A stretch of 42,039 nt of DNA, taken from Desulfomonilaceae bacterium (GTDB taxonomy: Bacteria > Desulfobacterota > Desulfomonilia > Desulfomonilales > Desulfomonilaceae). Below the pieces are notes generated by a model. It worked only from the letters and a program-made list of their open reading frames with translations, was not told the DNA's origin and made no database searches. Positions 8,957 through 16,542 of the stretch are shown piece after piece. The position numbers were made by a program, and so were the translations under genes. The stretch lies in the NCBI GenBank assembly GCA_041662605.1, contig JBAZSD010000032.1, positions 1-42,039 on the forward strand, in the 5' to 3' direction. How positions within the stretch are numbered: position 1 is the stretch's first letter; each line of letters begins with the position of its first letter.

Positions 8957-9127
8957 TTAGCCAATCATTTCCAAATAATTCTCCGGCGCACGTGGCTTGC
9001 GTACCCATTTAGTCTCAGCAATCGTTTGATCGTCTCCATAAATGGCCAGGATTTTCCAGTATTCATCGTCCATAGAGAAAAGAGCGTTCCTGGTTTCCCT
9101 GATAACTTACGGCGTTGGTTCTGCCAT
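8957..9127 (-). pseudogene. Small unknown ORF with in-frame stop
   Basis: From an ATG at 9127 preceded by a G-run, the frame reads MAEPTP, a TAA, and then 49 protein-like codons to a stop at 8957, including MDDEYWKILAIYGDD and KWVRKPRAPENYLEMIG. Composition and a second ATG at 9073 suggest real coding past. Either a 38-residue protein starts at 9073, or the original gene was broken by the TAA. I do not recognise the family. The remainder of 8733-9227 shows no gene. Confidence 0.35.
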
Positions 9128-9227
9128 AATTTTCCCCCCGATTGTAGTTCCTCTATTATAGGACACACAACACCCCGGCTCAGGTCCATGAAACACCGAC
9201 CAGAAGCTGATTAGGTGAAGATTTCTA

Positions 9228-9314
9228 GGTTAAATTTGGCGCCGTCTTTTCATAGAATATCTTCGCTCAAAAACCAAAATCCTTGCGTGAGTTTTGCGTG
9301 TCATCACTACTGAT
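9228..9314 (+). repeat. 87-bp direct repeat, copy 2
   Basis: This is the second copy of the repeat at 2669-2755, in the same orientation, with the identical 29-base core at 9282-9310. Immediately after it comes GGCGGCGCCAC, which resembles a worn tRNA 3' end, and then the 3' end of an integrase remnant on the other strand. This mirrors copy 1, which is followed by a tRNA-Phe 3' half. Confidence 0.8.
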
Positions 9315-9352
9315 TGGGGCGGCGCCACGCATTCCAAAACCATTCCAAGATG

Positions 9353-9541
9353 TTAACCATTAACAACCAGGAGTGGTTTTTTTCTTAATAAGGTCACTGT
9401 GCGACTTTTGTGCGCCTCCGACGGTTCAACTATTTTATTACTTGCTGCTATCAAGTTAAGAAGCTCCGCCTGGCTGTAGTGAGTCGTTATTCGCCCCGAC
9501 TTATGTCCCAGCAAATCCTGTCGATCCTCAAATTGTACAGA
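9353..9541 (-). pseudogene. Tyrosine recombinase C-terminal remnant
   Basis: The 62 codons before the TAA at 9353 read FEDRQDLLGHKSGRITTHYS followed by an AELLNLIAASNKI helix. This is the C-terminal box of phage-type integrases: LLGHK and the ITTHYS segment with the Tyr nucleophile. The Arg-His parts of the catalytic domain upstream are gone, because the frame meets a stop at 9542-9544 and an IS630 remnant starts at the same point. The product was a site-specific integrase. Its position next to the repeat copy and a tRNA-like end fits an old integration site. Confidence 0.75.
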
Positions 9542-9909
9542 TCAAACAGACCTCCCTAATACTTCCCTATGCAAATACAGAAATGATGAACTTATTCCTG
9601 GAAGAATTATCGATGGACTTCAAAGACTATTTCGTTCTCATGTTGGTAGACGGCGCCGGTTGGCATAGAACAGAATGACTCAAGGTCCCTGTAAACATAA
9701 GGCTCATATATCAACCTTCGCGTAGTCCCTAGCTGAATCCGGTGGAGCATCTGTGGGATGAGTTGAGAGAAAAGCATCTTCCCAACAAAGCTTTTCGGTC
9801 CCTTGACGCAGTAGAGCGAACTCTTTGTGAGGGATTGCGCAAACTGCAGGACGATCCAGAAAGACTTCGCTCAATGACCAACTTTGAATATCTGAGAGTT
9901 ACGATTTAA
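9541..9909 (+). pseudogene. IS630-family transposase remnant
   Basis: The frame 9541-9909 gives the C-terminal half of an IS630/DDE_3 transposase: LPYANTEMMNLFLEELS, the second catalytic Asp in LMLVDGAGWH, and the third acidic residue in NPVEHLWDELREK. It ends in a typical tail (YLRVTI). Two in-frame stops (a TGA after GWHRTE and a TAG before LNPVEH) kill it, and the N-terminal half is absent. Its left end coincides with the break in the integrase remnant, so this insertion probably truncated the integrase. Confidence 0.8.
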
Positions 9910-9956
9910 AAAGCGAAATGGTATAAGCCGGGTCGGGGATGAAGCCTTTTATTGTC

Positions 9957-9986
9957 AAAAAGCGCAACTCGTGAATTATGCGCTTT
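9957..9986 (-). terminator. Rho-independent terminator of the small membrane operon
   Basis: An 8-bp perfect stem (AAAGCGCA/TGCGCTTT, 9959-9986) with a 12-nt loop is followed on the minus strand by a run of five T. It lies about 70 bp after the stop of the last gene of the minus-strand three-gene set. Confidence 0.55.
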
Positions 9987-10058
9987 CCCCTCCTCCCATA
10001 TGGAGAAAGTCTCCGCCAGGATTGTTCATGCACATCGTTCAAGGCCGATCCCGTAGAT

Positions 10059-10283
10059 TTACAACTTGAGGTTGCTCAAGAAACGGAGTAGACCTGCGAC
10101 GTTGTTTATAAGCACTCGCTTGACACGAGGCGAGTAGCCGATCACAAATCCGCCCAGTAGAGCGAATGCAACTGCAGAAATTGGCTGCTTCCCCACAAAA
10201 CCGGGGAAAGAGCCGGGTACATTTTCCGCAGCCTTCAGAATACGGCGGCGAGCCGCCTCAGATCTCTCTTGCGGAGTAAGCAT
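10059..10283 (-). CDS. Small hydrophobic protein of unknown function
   Basis: A 74-residue protein. I prefer the ATG at 10283 over an upstream open extension, because the extension overlaps the preceding gene and the conserved-looking part begins MLTPQERSEAARRRIL. A basic amphipathic N-terminus is followed by one hydrophobic stretch (PISAVAFALLGGFVIGYSP) and a basic tail. It is the last gene of a three-gene set with a DUF883-like and a holin-like protein, 23 bp after the latter. Such trios of tiny membrane proteins are often envelope-stress related (ElaB/YqjD/YqjE-like arrangement), and I infer the same here without direct evidence. Confidence 0.7.
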   Translation of the reverse strand: MLTPQERSEAARRRILKAAENVPGSFPGFVGKQPISAVAFALLGGFVIGYSPRVKRVLINNVAGLLRFLSNLKL

Positions 10284-10306
10284 ACGATTATCCTTTTGCC
10301 TAGCCG

Positions 10307-10585
10307 TCAACGTCCGCCTCTGTGTCCTGCGATCCAGAACAAAATTCCTGCACATCCGAATGCTCCAAGGGCGGTCGCAAAAACAGCCCACTTGGGGTCG
10401 AAAGCCGCAAGAACTGAAAGGTACACTGCATAGAGCATCAATCCGACGGCGCAGATCAGAAACAGGACCGCAGCGAAAACCAGCCCTAGAGCAATTCCGA
10501 GATTTAACAAGGCCCTCTTGGACTGTTCCAACTCAGCCGTTATAAGCTCGACAAACCCCAGACAGATCTCAACTACTTGTCGCAT
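10307..10585 (-). CDS. Phage-holin-type (YqjE-like) membrane protein
   Basis: A 92-residue protein. An N-terminal amphipathic helix (VELITAELEQSKRALL) is followed by two strongly hydrophobic segments near residues 28-50 and 60-85, and a basic end. This is the pattern of the small holin_3_6/YqjE family of inner-membrane proteins, which despite the name are usually cellular. It follows the DUF883-like gene by 5 bp, so co-translation is likely. In enterobacteria YqjD (DUF883) and YqjE are also neighbours, and that conserved order supports the call. Confidence 0.75.
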   Translation of the reverse strand: MRQVVEICLGFVELITAELEQSKRALLNLGIALGLVFAAVLFLICAVGLMLYAVYLSVLAAFDPKWAVFATALGAFGCAGILFWIAGHRGGR

Positions 10586-10590
10586 AACAT

Positions 10591-10896
10591 TCAGCGCACC
10601 GACATGAACTTGCCAAGGATAATGCCAACAATGAAAGCCCCTAGCAGCGCCGTAAACGGTCTCTCCTCGATTTCTCTCTCCACTGCGGTTCGTGCGTGCT
10701 TACCCTCCTGGCGTAAAGATTCATAGCCTTCTTTGAATTGACCATAGAGATCGTCAGGTTGATTGGCAAGAACTGCCTTTGCTCCTCCCTGGACTACTTT
10801 TTTCAGACTTTCTGCGATTGTGGCTACGTCTTCACGTAACTGTTTGAGATCGTCTCTGAGAGCATTCACATCTTGGTTTACTTCGTTTTCCGCCAT
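10591..10896 (-). CDS. DUF883 (ElaB/YqjD-like) membrane-anchored protein
   Basis: A 101-residue protein with GGAGG before the ATG. The first 75 residues are a heptad-rich helix (VNALRDDLKQLREDVATIAES, then ESLRQEGKHARTAVEREIEE). A single C-terminal membrane anchor with Gly residues (FTALLGAFIVGIILGKFM) follows. This matches the DUF883 family, C-tail-anchored proteins that associate with ribosomes or the envelope in stationary phase in E. coli (YqjD, ElaB). It is the first gene of the three-gene minus-strand operon ending at the terminator near 9957. Confidence 0.85.
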   Translation of the reverse strand: MAENEVNQDVNALRDDLKQLREDVATIAESLKKVVQGGAKAVLANQPDDLYGQFKEGYESLRQEGKHARTAVEREIEERPFTALLGAFIVGIILGKFMSVR

Positions 10897-11290
10897 AATG
10901 GGCCTCCTGTTTAAAAATATTTTTGCCGAGATTCACTTTCGTGAGAGCCCGGCGTTGAATTAATAAGCAAACATGCCAGACTAATATAACCAAGCGTTGC
11001 CTGGCTCGCCTATAATATATACCTGAGCGAATCTAAGCACCTCACGCCCAGCCTAGAGGCTTCTCAGCGGGAATTAATATCGATTCGGTCATCCCCGTGA
11101 GACGTCACCGGATACGCCGGCAGTTGCTACACCTGGTAAACAGATTCAAATAACGTTACAGATTATCGAGTGATGACGCTTATAACCCTTGCAGGCTACT
11201 TAGCATTTTACGTGCCAAACATGACCAATGGATGAGGTTTCCTATAAAAGCTGTGTTGTTAGCTAGTTAACTACAGCGACGGGTGAGGAG

Positions 11291-11398
11291 ATGAGATACA
11301 AGGGGGTCGGCAAGAAAGGTGCGAACGTCCTAATAACGGACCACAAAATTACTGATATGTGTTTTATCAATGAGTTACGAATTCACATAGTGTCTTAA
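11291..11398 (+). CDS. Possible 35-residue ORF
   Basis: The ATG is preceded by GGTGAGGAG and opens a 35-codon frame beginning MRYKGVGKKGANVLITDHK. The ribosome site is good but spacing is short, and no family is recognised. The surrounding stretch 10897-11404 holds nothing else I can support apart from the upstream region of the DUF883 gene. Confidence 0.2.
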   Translation: MRYKGVGKKGANVLITDHKITDMCFINELRIHIVS

Positions 11399-11404
11399 TG
11401 TAGG

Positions 11405-11960
11405 TCAATCATCCTCGTCTGCTGTGCGGTTTTCGCTCATGATCTCAAAACGCTTCATGTGACGATAAAGAGAATCTCGGGCTATACCAAGCGTACGGGC
11501 TGCGGATCTTCTATTGCCTTCGCAACGTCGGAGCGCCTCCAAAATCAGGGATTTGATCAGCTCATCCGTCACGTCGTGAAGCGTGCGTTCTTACGCCGGA
11601 AAACTGGACACGTGAGACCAGTTCCCAGAACTTGCTTTACCGGAAGGGAGTGTCAAGCTCAATCGATGCCCGTTGGACAGCATCAATGCTCGCTCGAGAG
11701 CGTTCCGCAACTCCCTGACGTTGCCGGGCCAGTCATATCTCGTGAGCGTAGTTGCGAAGGCCGGATCGATAACGGGAGATGAGTTAGTTGAAGTTCCACG
11801 GCCAGCTTCGACATGATCTCTTCCAGGAGTATGGGAATGTCTTCTATCCTGCCACCAAGGGGTGGCACGGTTATCCCGAAAACGTTAATTCTATTATAAT
11901 GTTTCAGCCCAATCTGGACAAAAACTGAGAGAACAAGTTGTTTAGTTGCCCGATGGGAGT
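11405..11960 (-). pseudogene. Sigma-54-dependent activator (NtrC type) remnant
   Basis: The minus strand carries the C-terminal half of a bacterial enhancer-binding protein. It has INVFGITVPPLGGRIEDIP (the end of the AAA+ domain), then in a shifted frame RYDWPGNVRELRNALERAL (the R-finger region GNVREL), a linker, and a Fis-type HTH (LRRCEGNRRSAARTLGIARD..YRHMKRF). There is a frameshift near 11760 and a TAA near 11605, between AAA+ and HTH. The Walker motifs and the GAFTGA loop are absent. The extreme C-terminus (SENRTADEDD) is intact. This is a decayed regulator whose target is unknown. Confidence 0.8.
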
Positions 11961-11997
11961 CATAATATGAACCCCGGAACCTGGAGCAGGAGTATGC

Positions 11998-12132
11998 ATG
12001 AGCGTCCAACTGACAACGGTGGAAGGCAAACAGCTACCACTGAACCATTACGCTGAGCTTTACAAAGTCAGTGTTGGACGGTTATATGGGCAAAGGGCAT
12101 GTCTCATGGAAACACCTTTGGGTATTCCATAG
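11998..12132 (+). CDS. Possible 44-residue ORF
   Basis: The frame opens with ATG at 11998 and reads SVQLTTVEGKQLPLNHYAEL and LYGQRACLMETPLGIP. Codon use looks coding, but no family is recognised and the ribosome site is poor. It may be a remnant between the broken activator and the DJ-1 gene. Confidence 0.25.
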   Translation: MSVQLTTVEGKQLPLNHYAELYKVSVGRLYGQRACLMETPLGIP

Positions 12133-12177
12133 TCAGGCAATTTCTGAGAACGGGAGTCGAAGAGGAGGCCTCTTGAC

Positions 12178-12792
12178 ATGAGATTTTATATAAAGATAGT
12201 CACAGTAGTTACGCTCATCTTTGCCGCCGGCCTTGGGGTTTCCCATGGGAAGCAGCCAACCGTGCTTCTCTTGGTCAGTCCTACCATGAATCATCCCACT
12301 GAGTACGGTGTCACCCGGCAAGCGCTCGAATCGTCTCAGTGCAAGGTAAGAGTAGCGTGCAAAGACCCTTCCGCAAAGGATCTTAATGGGGCGAATATAC
12401 CAGTGGATCTCACCTTGGAAGAGGTTCGAACCGGGGATTACGACGCTTTGGCCATCATAGGCGGGTACTCCGTCTGGAAATACGTGGGAGACCCGGAAGT
12501 TAATCGCTTGCTTCATGGCTTCTACGACTCAGATAAGCTTATTGGGGCCATCTGCGCCGGGACCTATGTCTTGGGAAAAGCAGGACTGCTTAAGGGCAGG
12601 CGTGTAACTGGACCCAAATCTGAGAAACTTCGCAAGTATGGAGCCCAATACGTCGGCGGGCTCGTTCAGCAAGATGAAAAGATCATTACGGCTAAAGGCC
12701 CTGCCGCTTCTGAGGCATTCGGAAAGGCCCTGGTCGAGGCATTAAGAAAGAAGGAATCATTATTAGAAGAGAGGGTCTGCGATATGAGTTAA
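12178..12792 (+). CDS. DJ-1/PfpI family protein with signal peptide
   Basis: A 204-residue protein with a GGAGG upstream of the ATG. Residues 1-24 form a signal peptide (IKIVTVVTLIFAAGLG). The rest is a DJ-1/PfpI fold: PTVLLLVSP near the start, DYDALAIIGG at 88-96, and the nucleophile elbow GAICAG with Cys126, followed by the helix typical of the family (GTYVLGKAGLLKGRRVTG). Members include glyoxalase III-like enzymes, amidases and redox chaperones; the sequence does not decide between them. The signal peptide is unusual for this mainly cytoplasmic family and suggests a periplasmic role. Confidence 0.85.
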   Translation: MRFYIKIVTVVTLIFAAGLGVSHGKQPTVLLLVSPTMNHPTEYGVTRQALESSQCKVRVACKDPSAKDLNGANIPVDLTLEEVRTGDYDALAIIGGYSVWKYVGDPEVNRLLHGFYDSDKLIGAICAGTYVLGKAGLLKGRRVTGPKSEKLRKYGAQYVGGLVQQDEKIITAKGPAASEAFGKALVEALRKKESLLEERVCDMS

Positions 12793-12933
12793 GCTTTGAA
12801 TTACAAATAGTGACATGGAAACTAACAACTTTTTCCTGTTGAATTGTCTAAACAGTACACAGATCAAACTTATTGAAACGTTAGGATGCAAAAGTTACAT
12901 GTACATGAAAAAAGGGATCAAGAGAGGCAGCAA

Positions 12934-13716
12934 ATGAACGGCAACGAAATCATCACTGAGAAAGTTAATAGGGCTGCTATATTGAGATTTAATAGACCAC
13001 TAGTCCACAACGCTCTGAACGCCGCTATGTTTAAACAACTCGAAAAGGCTCTAAATGAGGTTGAGAACGATTCAGGAATAAGAGTTGTAATTTTTACGGG
13101 CTCCGGGGACAAGTCGTTCATTGCCGGATCAGATATAAAGGAGCTTAGACAGCGGAATGCATTAACAGGAATAGAAGCTTCTATTGAGAGACAGAACATC
13201 CTCAACAGGATCGAAGGATTTCAAATCCCATCAATTGCTGCGATTAACGGTTATGCCTTCGGGTTTGGATTTGAACTGGCCCTATCATGCACACTAAGAC
13301 TGGCGTCGGAAAGAGCTTCTCTCGGACAGCTAGATATAAACCTTGGTATAATTCCCGGAGCAGGCGCCACACAGAGACTCCCCAGATTGATAGGAAAAGC
13401 GAAAGCCTCCGAGTTGATACTTATGGGGCGAATCATTGCAGCGGAAGATGCGTTTCGAATAGGGCTGGTTAATAAGGTCGTTCATCATGAGATGTTGATG
13501 GATGAGAGCCTTCTATGGGCGGAAGAGCTGGCGGAGAAGAGTCCTGTCGCTATGAAATACGCCTTAACAGCTATAAACCAGGGGATGGGGGCAGATTTGG
13601 CAACAGGTTTGAAAATTGAAAACCAATGTCTCGGCGCTTGCTACGCTTCCCCTGACAGTCAGGAAGGGCTGAAAGCTTTTTTGGAAAAGAGGAAACCCAA
13701 ATTTGGAGAGGATTGA
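12934..13716 (+). CDS. Enoyl-CoA hydratase/isomerase family protein
   Basis: A 260-residue crotonase-fold protein. The ATG at 12934 is preferred over one 48 bases earlier because AGAGAGG precedes it and it gives the usual family length. Seen are the oxyanion-hole motifs (FIAGSDIKELRQ and ALSCTLRLASERASLGQLDI), the catalytic region LGIIPGAGATQRLPRLIG, and the GLVNKVV segment. The Glu of the second catalytic position in true hydratases is occupied by Gln-Leu-Asp (GQLDINLGIIPG), so activity could differ from simple hydration. No beta-oxidation partners lie directly beside it. It likely acts on a short acyl-CoA in the cytoplasm. Confidence 0.85.
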   Translation: MNGNEIITEKVNRAAILRFNRPLVHNALNAAMFKQLEKALNEVENDSGIRVVIFTGSGDKSFIAGSDIKELRQRNALTGIEASIERQNILNRIEGFQIPSIAAINGYAFGFGFELALSCTLRLASERASLGQLDINLGIIPGAGATQRLPRLIGKAKASELILMGRIIAAEDAFRIGLVNKVVHHEMLMDESLLWAEELAEKSPVAMKYALTAINQGMGADLATGLKIENQCLGACYASPDSQEGLKAFLEKRKPKFGED

Positions 13717-13754
13717 AATTCAGGAAGTAGTTTCAAAAATTTGTCAATTTTCAG

Positions 13755-13767
13755 TGTCAATGTGACA
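13755..13767. promoter_or_regulatory. TGTCA-ATG-TGACA inverted repeat
   Basis: A perfect 5-bp inverted repeat with a 3-bp centre lies 88 bp before the start of the next small gene and just upstream of its putative promoter. It could be an operator, but no bound regulator can be named. Confidence 0.3.
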
Positions 13768-13783
13768 TAATTGAGGCAACAGC

Positions 13784-13813
13784 TTGACTTGGACGTGGTT
13801 ATAATCGTAGTAT
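13784..13813 (+). promoter_or_regulatory. Candidate promoter of the 66-residue gene
   Basis: A TTGACT at 13784-13789 and a TAGTAT at 13808-13813 are spaced 18 bp apart, in an A/T-rich stretch that ends about 18 bases before a strong GGAGG. The -10 matches only 4 of 6 positions. Confidence 0.35.
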
Positions 13814-13842
13814 AAATAAAATTTATATTTGGAGGTTGATTT

Positions 13843-14043
13843 TTGTTTAATGAAAAAGGCTATATTGTGGAGCATGAGGGAAGCGGCAATTATCTGAAGA
13901 CCTCGGCGGCCACATTTGACTGCATAAAAAAGCTGCTTAGAAATCCGAAGCTGGATGGGAAAGTCTCTATTGTTCGCAAGCGGGACAACTTCGAGGTCTA
14001 TGTCGGGCCGGTTGACAGGGCCCGGTCGCATTTTGGTATTTAA
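13843..14043 (+). CDS. Small conserved-looking protein, TTG start
   Basis: A 66-residue protein starting at TTG 13843, with GGAGG at 13831-13835 deciding the start. The sequence FNEKGYIVEHEGSGNYLKTSA, then FDCIKKLL and KVSIVRKRDNFEVYVGPVDR, is compact with alternating beta and helix segments and no membrane part. I do not recognise a family. Its own putative promoter and strong ribosome site suggest it is a real single-gene unit between the enoyl-CoA hydratase and a gene-free stretch. Confidence 0.65.
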   Translation: MFNEKGYIVEHEGSGNYLKTSAATFDCIKKLLRNPKLDGKVSIVRKRDNFEVYVGPVDRARSHFGI

Positions 14044-14518
14044 CTGCACACTGGTCGGCCCTCACACCTCAAATTTCAATTTCTCTATGCGTTTGAAATG
14101 ATAGCCGTAACCCTCCTTCTGCCATGAATTATTTCATTTATTCGACGGGGAGGAACTCCAAGGTCTCTGCCGAGCCGATTTTGAGAGATACCCATAGGCT
14201 TCATAAATTGTCATATCTTCATGTCCCTCATTTGTGGTTTTGCGCGTGAGCGGTATCCTTTTTTGCTGACTTTTGGAGTTTTTGTTTGCCCAAAGAAAGA
14301 ATTTAAGGCTATGTTATGGTATCAGATTGGTGGAATGAAATAGGCAGTTTCCTCGTGTAATTACTGGACCTTAAGAAAGGGGCGCCATCCCAAAACCTCT
14401 CTAGGATCCTGTTGACAAACCGTCCCCACTAAAAGGGCTCTGAATGAAAATCAGAAACCCAAGGTACTCTGTTTCCTGTTCGATTCGTCCGAAAACCACT
14501 ATATTCATGTTAACGAGG

Positions 14519-14584
14519 GCGCCATAGGTTTTCACAATGGGAACCCTAGTGTCGACGGTTCGAGTCAGTCCCGCGGCGCCACCC
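14519..14584 (+). other. tRNA-3'-end-like sequence in a gene-free stretch
   Basis: Near 14550-14580 the sequence resembles the T arm and acceptor end of a tRNA (GACGG, loop TTCGAGT, a nearly complementary strand, then CCGCGGC and GCCA). A 7-bp hairpin (GGTTTTC/GGGAACC) precedes it. No 5' half or D arm is found, so it is not a functional tRNA and may be another attachment-site scar or a chance match. The rest of 14044-14657 contains no gene I can support. Confidence 0.3.
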
Positions 14585-14666
14585 ATTAAAAGCAATGGCT
14601 CATTGACTCAATTTTCGTCACATAACTACAACACTGTGACAAGTTGTTGGAAGGAGTATGATATTT

Positions 14667-16364
14667 ATGAAGACCAAATTACTGGTAATTGGCGGAGTAG
14701 CGGGAGGCGCTACCGCAGCCGCCAGGGCGAGAAGATTAAACGAACAGGCCGAAATTATACTTTTTGAGCGAGGAGAGCACATTTCTTTCGCAAACTGCGG
14801 ATTGCCCTATTACATTGGTGGAGTAATCGAAGACCGGGCCAACCTGCTGGTAACTACCAGCAAGGCATTCATGAAGCGCTACAATGTTGATGTGCGTATC
14901 AACTCCGAAGTCCTGGCGATAGATCGGAATAAGAAAACGATCTTGATTAGAGATCTCAACTCCAACGAACAGTACACAGAGTCTTATGACAAGATGATCC
15001 TTGCTCCGGGGGCTGAACCAATTAGGCCACCCATTCCTGGTATAGATTTGGATGGTGTGTTTCACCTCCGGGATATTCCGGATTCGGATCGAATAAAGAG
15101 CATGATCGATTCTAGAAGGCCAAAGTCGGCCTTAGTTATTGGAGGCGGGTTCATTGGACTTGAAATGGCTGAAAATATCGCCATTAGAGGTGCCAACACT
15201 ACAATTGTAGAAATGGGATCACAGGTGATGGCGCCTCTCGACCCAGAAATGGCCGCGATTGTTCACGCTCATTTGAAGGAACAGGGCGTCAGTCTTGCGC
15301 TGGAGCAAAAAGTTGAAGCTATAAAACACGGAGACGCCGGACTCTTGGTGACAACCTCGAAAGGGATCGAATTTCAATGCGATCTGGTAATTTCCGCGAT
15401 AGGAGTGGCGCCTGAAAATAAACTGGCTAAAGAAGCAGGGCTCGAATTAGGGGCGCGAGGCCATATTCGCGTCGACGCCGGCATGACCACATCAGACCCG
15501 AATATTTACGCGGTTGGAGACGCAGTTGAGATAAGAGACTTTGTCACCGGCTTCCCGACGTCTGTGGCTCTGGCAGGGCCTGCGAATAAACAGGGAAGAA
15601 TTGCTGCGGACAATACTATGGGACGACGATCACTATATACCGGCTCTTTGGGCGCATCGATCGTCAAAGTTTTCAATCTGGCCATCGCTGGGACAGGGGC
15701 AAGTGAAAAAACACTGGTGAAGAACGGGATCCCCTTCCAGGTAAGCTACACTCACTCAGGGTCGCACGCCTCATATTATCCAGGCTCATCACCAATGGCG
15801 ATTAAACTAATTTTCTGTCCGAACGCGGGCAGAATTCTTGGAGCCCAAATAGTCGGGACAGACGGTGTGGACAAACGTATAGATATCATATCTACTGCTA
15901 TTCACGGAGGTATGACCGTCATGGACCTCGAAGAACTTGAACTGGCGTACGCTCCACCATATTCATCCGCAAAAGATCCAATTAACATAGCTGGTTTCGT
16001 AGCTTCAAATATCCTAAAAGGGGACATGGAGATTACTCACTGGCATGAATATGCAGGATTGCTACTGAGTGGAGCTATATTATTGGATTTGCGCTCCAAA
16101 GATGAAATTGAAACGGCAGGCGCTATACCCGGTTCCCTGCATATACCAATTAATGAATTGCGAGGAGCGCTTGCTCAACTCGACCGAGACAAACAATACA
16201 TCCCATATTGCGCCGTCGGTATGAGAGGCTATCTCGCCCATCGAATACTTGTCCAAAACGGCTTTGAATCAAGAAACCTCAGTGGTGGCTACCGAACCTT
16301 TATCGGGGCTGAGGAGGAAATCATGAGGGAGTCTCCGGACATGAAACTCTGGTTAAGCGAATAG
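14667..16364 (+). CDS. CoA-disulfide reductase with C-terminal rhodanese domain
   Basis: A 565-residue flavoprotein. The second ATG (14667) is preferred because GGAAGGAG is ideally spaced from it. It has an FAD-binding GGVAGGATAAARAR at the start and the single redox Cys44 in SFANCGLPYYIGG that defines CoA-disulfide reductases and NADH oxidases. An NAD-binding GGGFIGLEMAEN sits near 160, the second FAD motif YAVGDA near 285, and a dimerisation domain follows. Residues about 455-565 are a rhodanese domain (LLDLRSKDEIETAGAIPGS) with its active Cys near 515 (PYCAVGMRG). This fusion reduces CoA-disulfide, or CoA-persulfide and polysulfide, with NAD(P)H. A role in sulfur or redox metabolism fits an anaerobe. 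Confidence 0.92.
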   Translation: MKTKLLVIGGVAGGATAAARARRLNEQAEIILFERGEHISFANCGLPYYIGGVIEDRANLLVTTSKAFMKRYNVDVRINSEVLAIDRNKKTILIRDLNSNEQYTESYDKMILAPGAEPIRPPIPGIDLDGVFHLRDIPDSDRIKSMIDSRRPKSALVIGGGFIGLEMAENIAIRGANTTIVEMGSQVMAPLDPEMAAIVHAHLKEQGVSLALEQKVEAIKHGDAGLLVTTSKGIEFQCDLVISAIGVAPENKLAKEAGLELGARGHIRVDAGMTTSDPNIYAVGDAVEIRDFVTGFPTSVALAGPANKQGRIAADNTMGRRSLYTGSLGASIVKVFNLAIAGTGASEKTLVKNGIPFQVSYTHSGSHASYYPGSSPMAIKLIFCPNAGRILGAQIVGTDGVDKRIDIISTAIHGGMTVMDLEELELAYAPPYSSAKDPINIAGFVASNILKGDMEITHWHEYAGLLLSGAILLDLRSKDEIETAGAIPGSLHIPINELRGALAQLDRDKQYIPYCAVGMRGYLAHRILVQNGFESRNLSGGYRTFIGAEEEIMRESPDMKLWLSE

Positions 16365-16542
16365 ACCGAAAAAACCGGTTCTGAAAGAAAATTGATCTCA
16401 ACCGCGTTAAAGCGCTGGAACTTGGAACTTCAGGGGCTGAGTGACCTTGAAAACGTGTAAAATGTTTATTGAGTTGACTTCGCATCGCTCAATACGCATG
16501 TCCAGTTTGAATGCTTTGGGAATAGGCTTCGAGGAGGATTAG

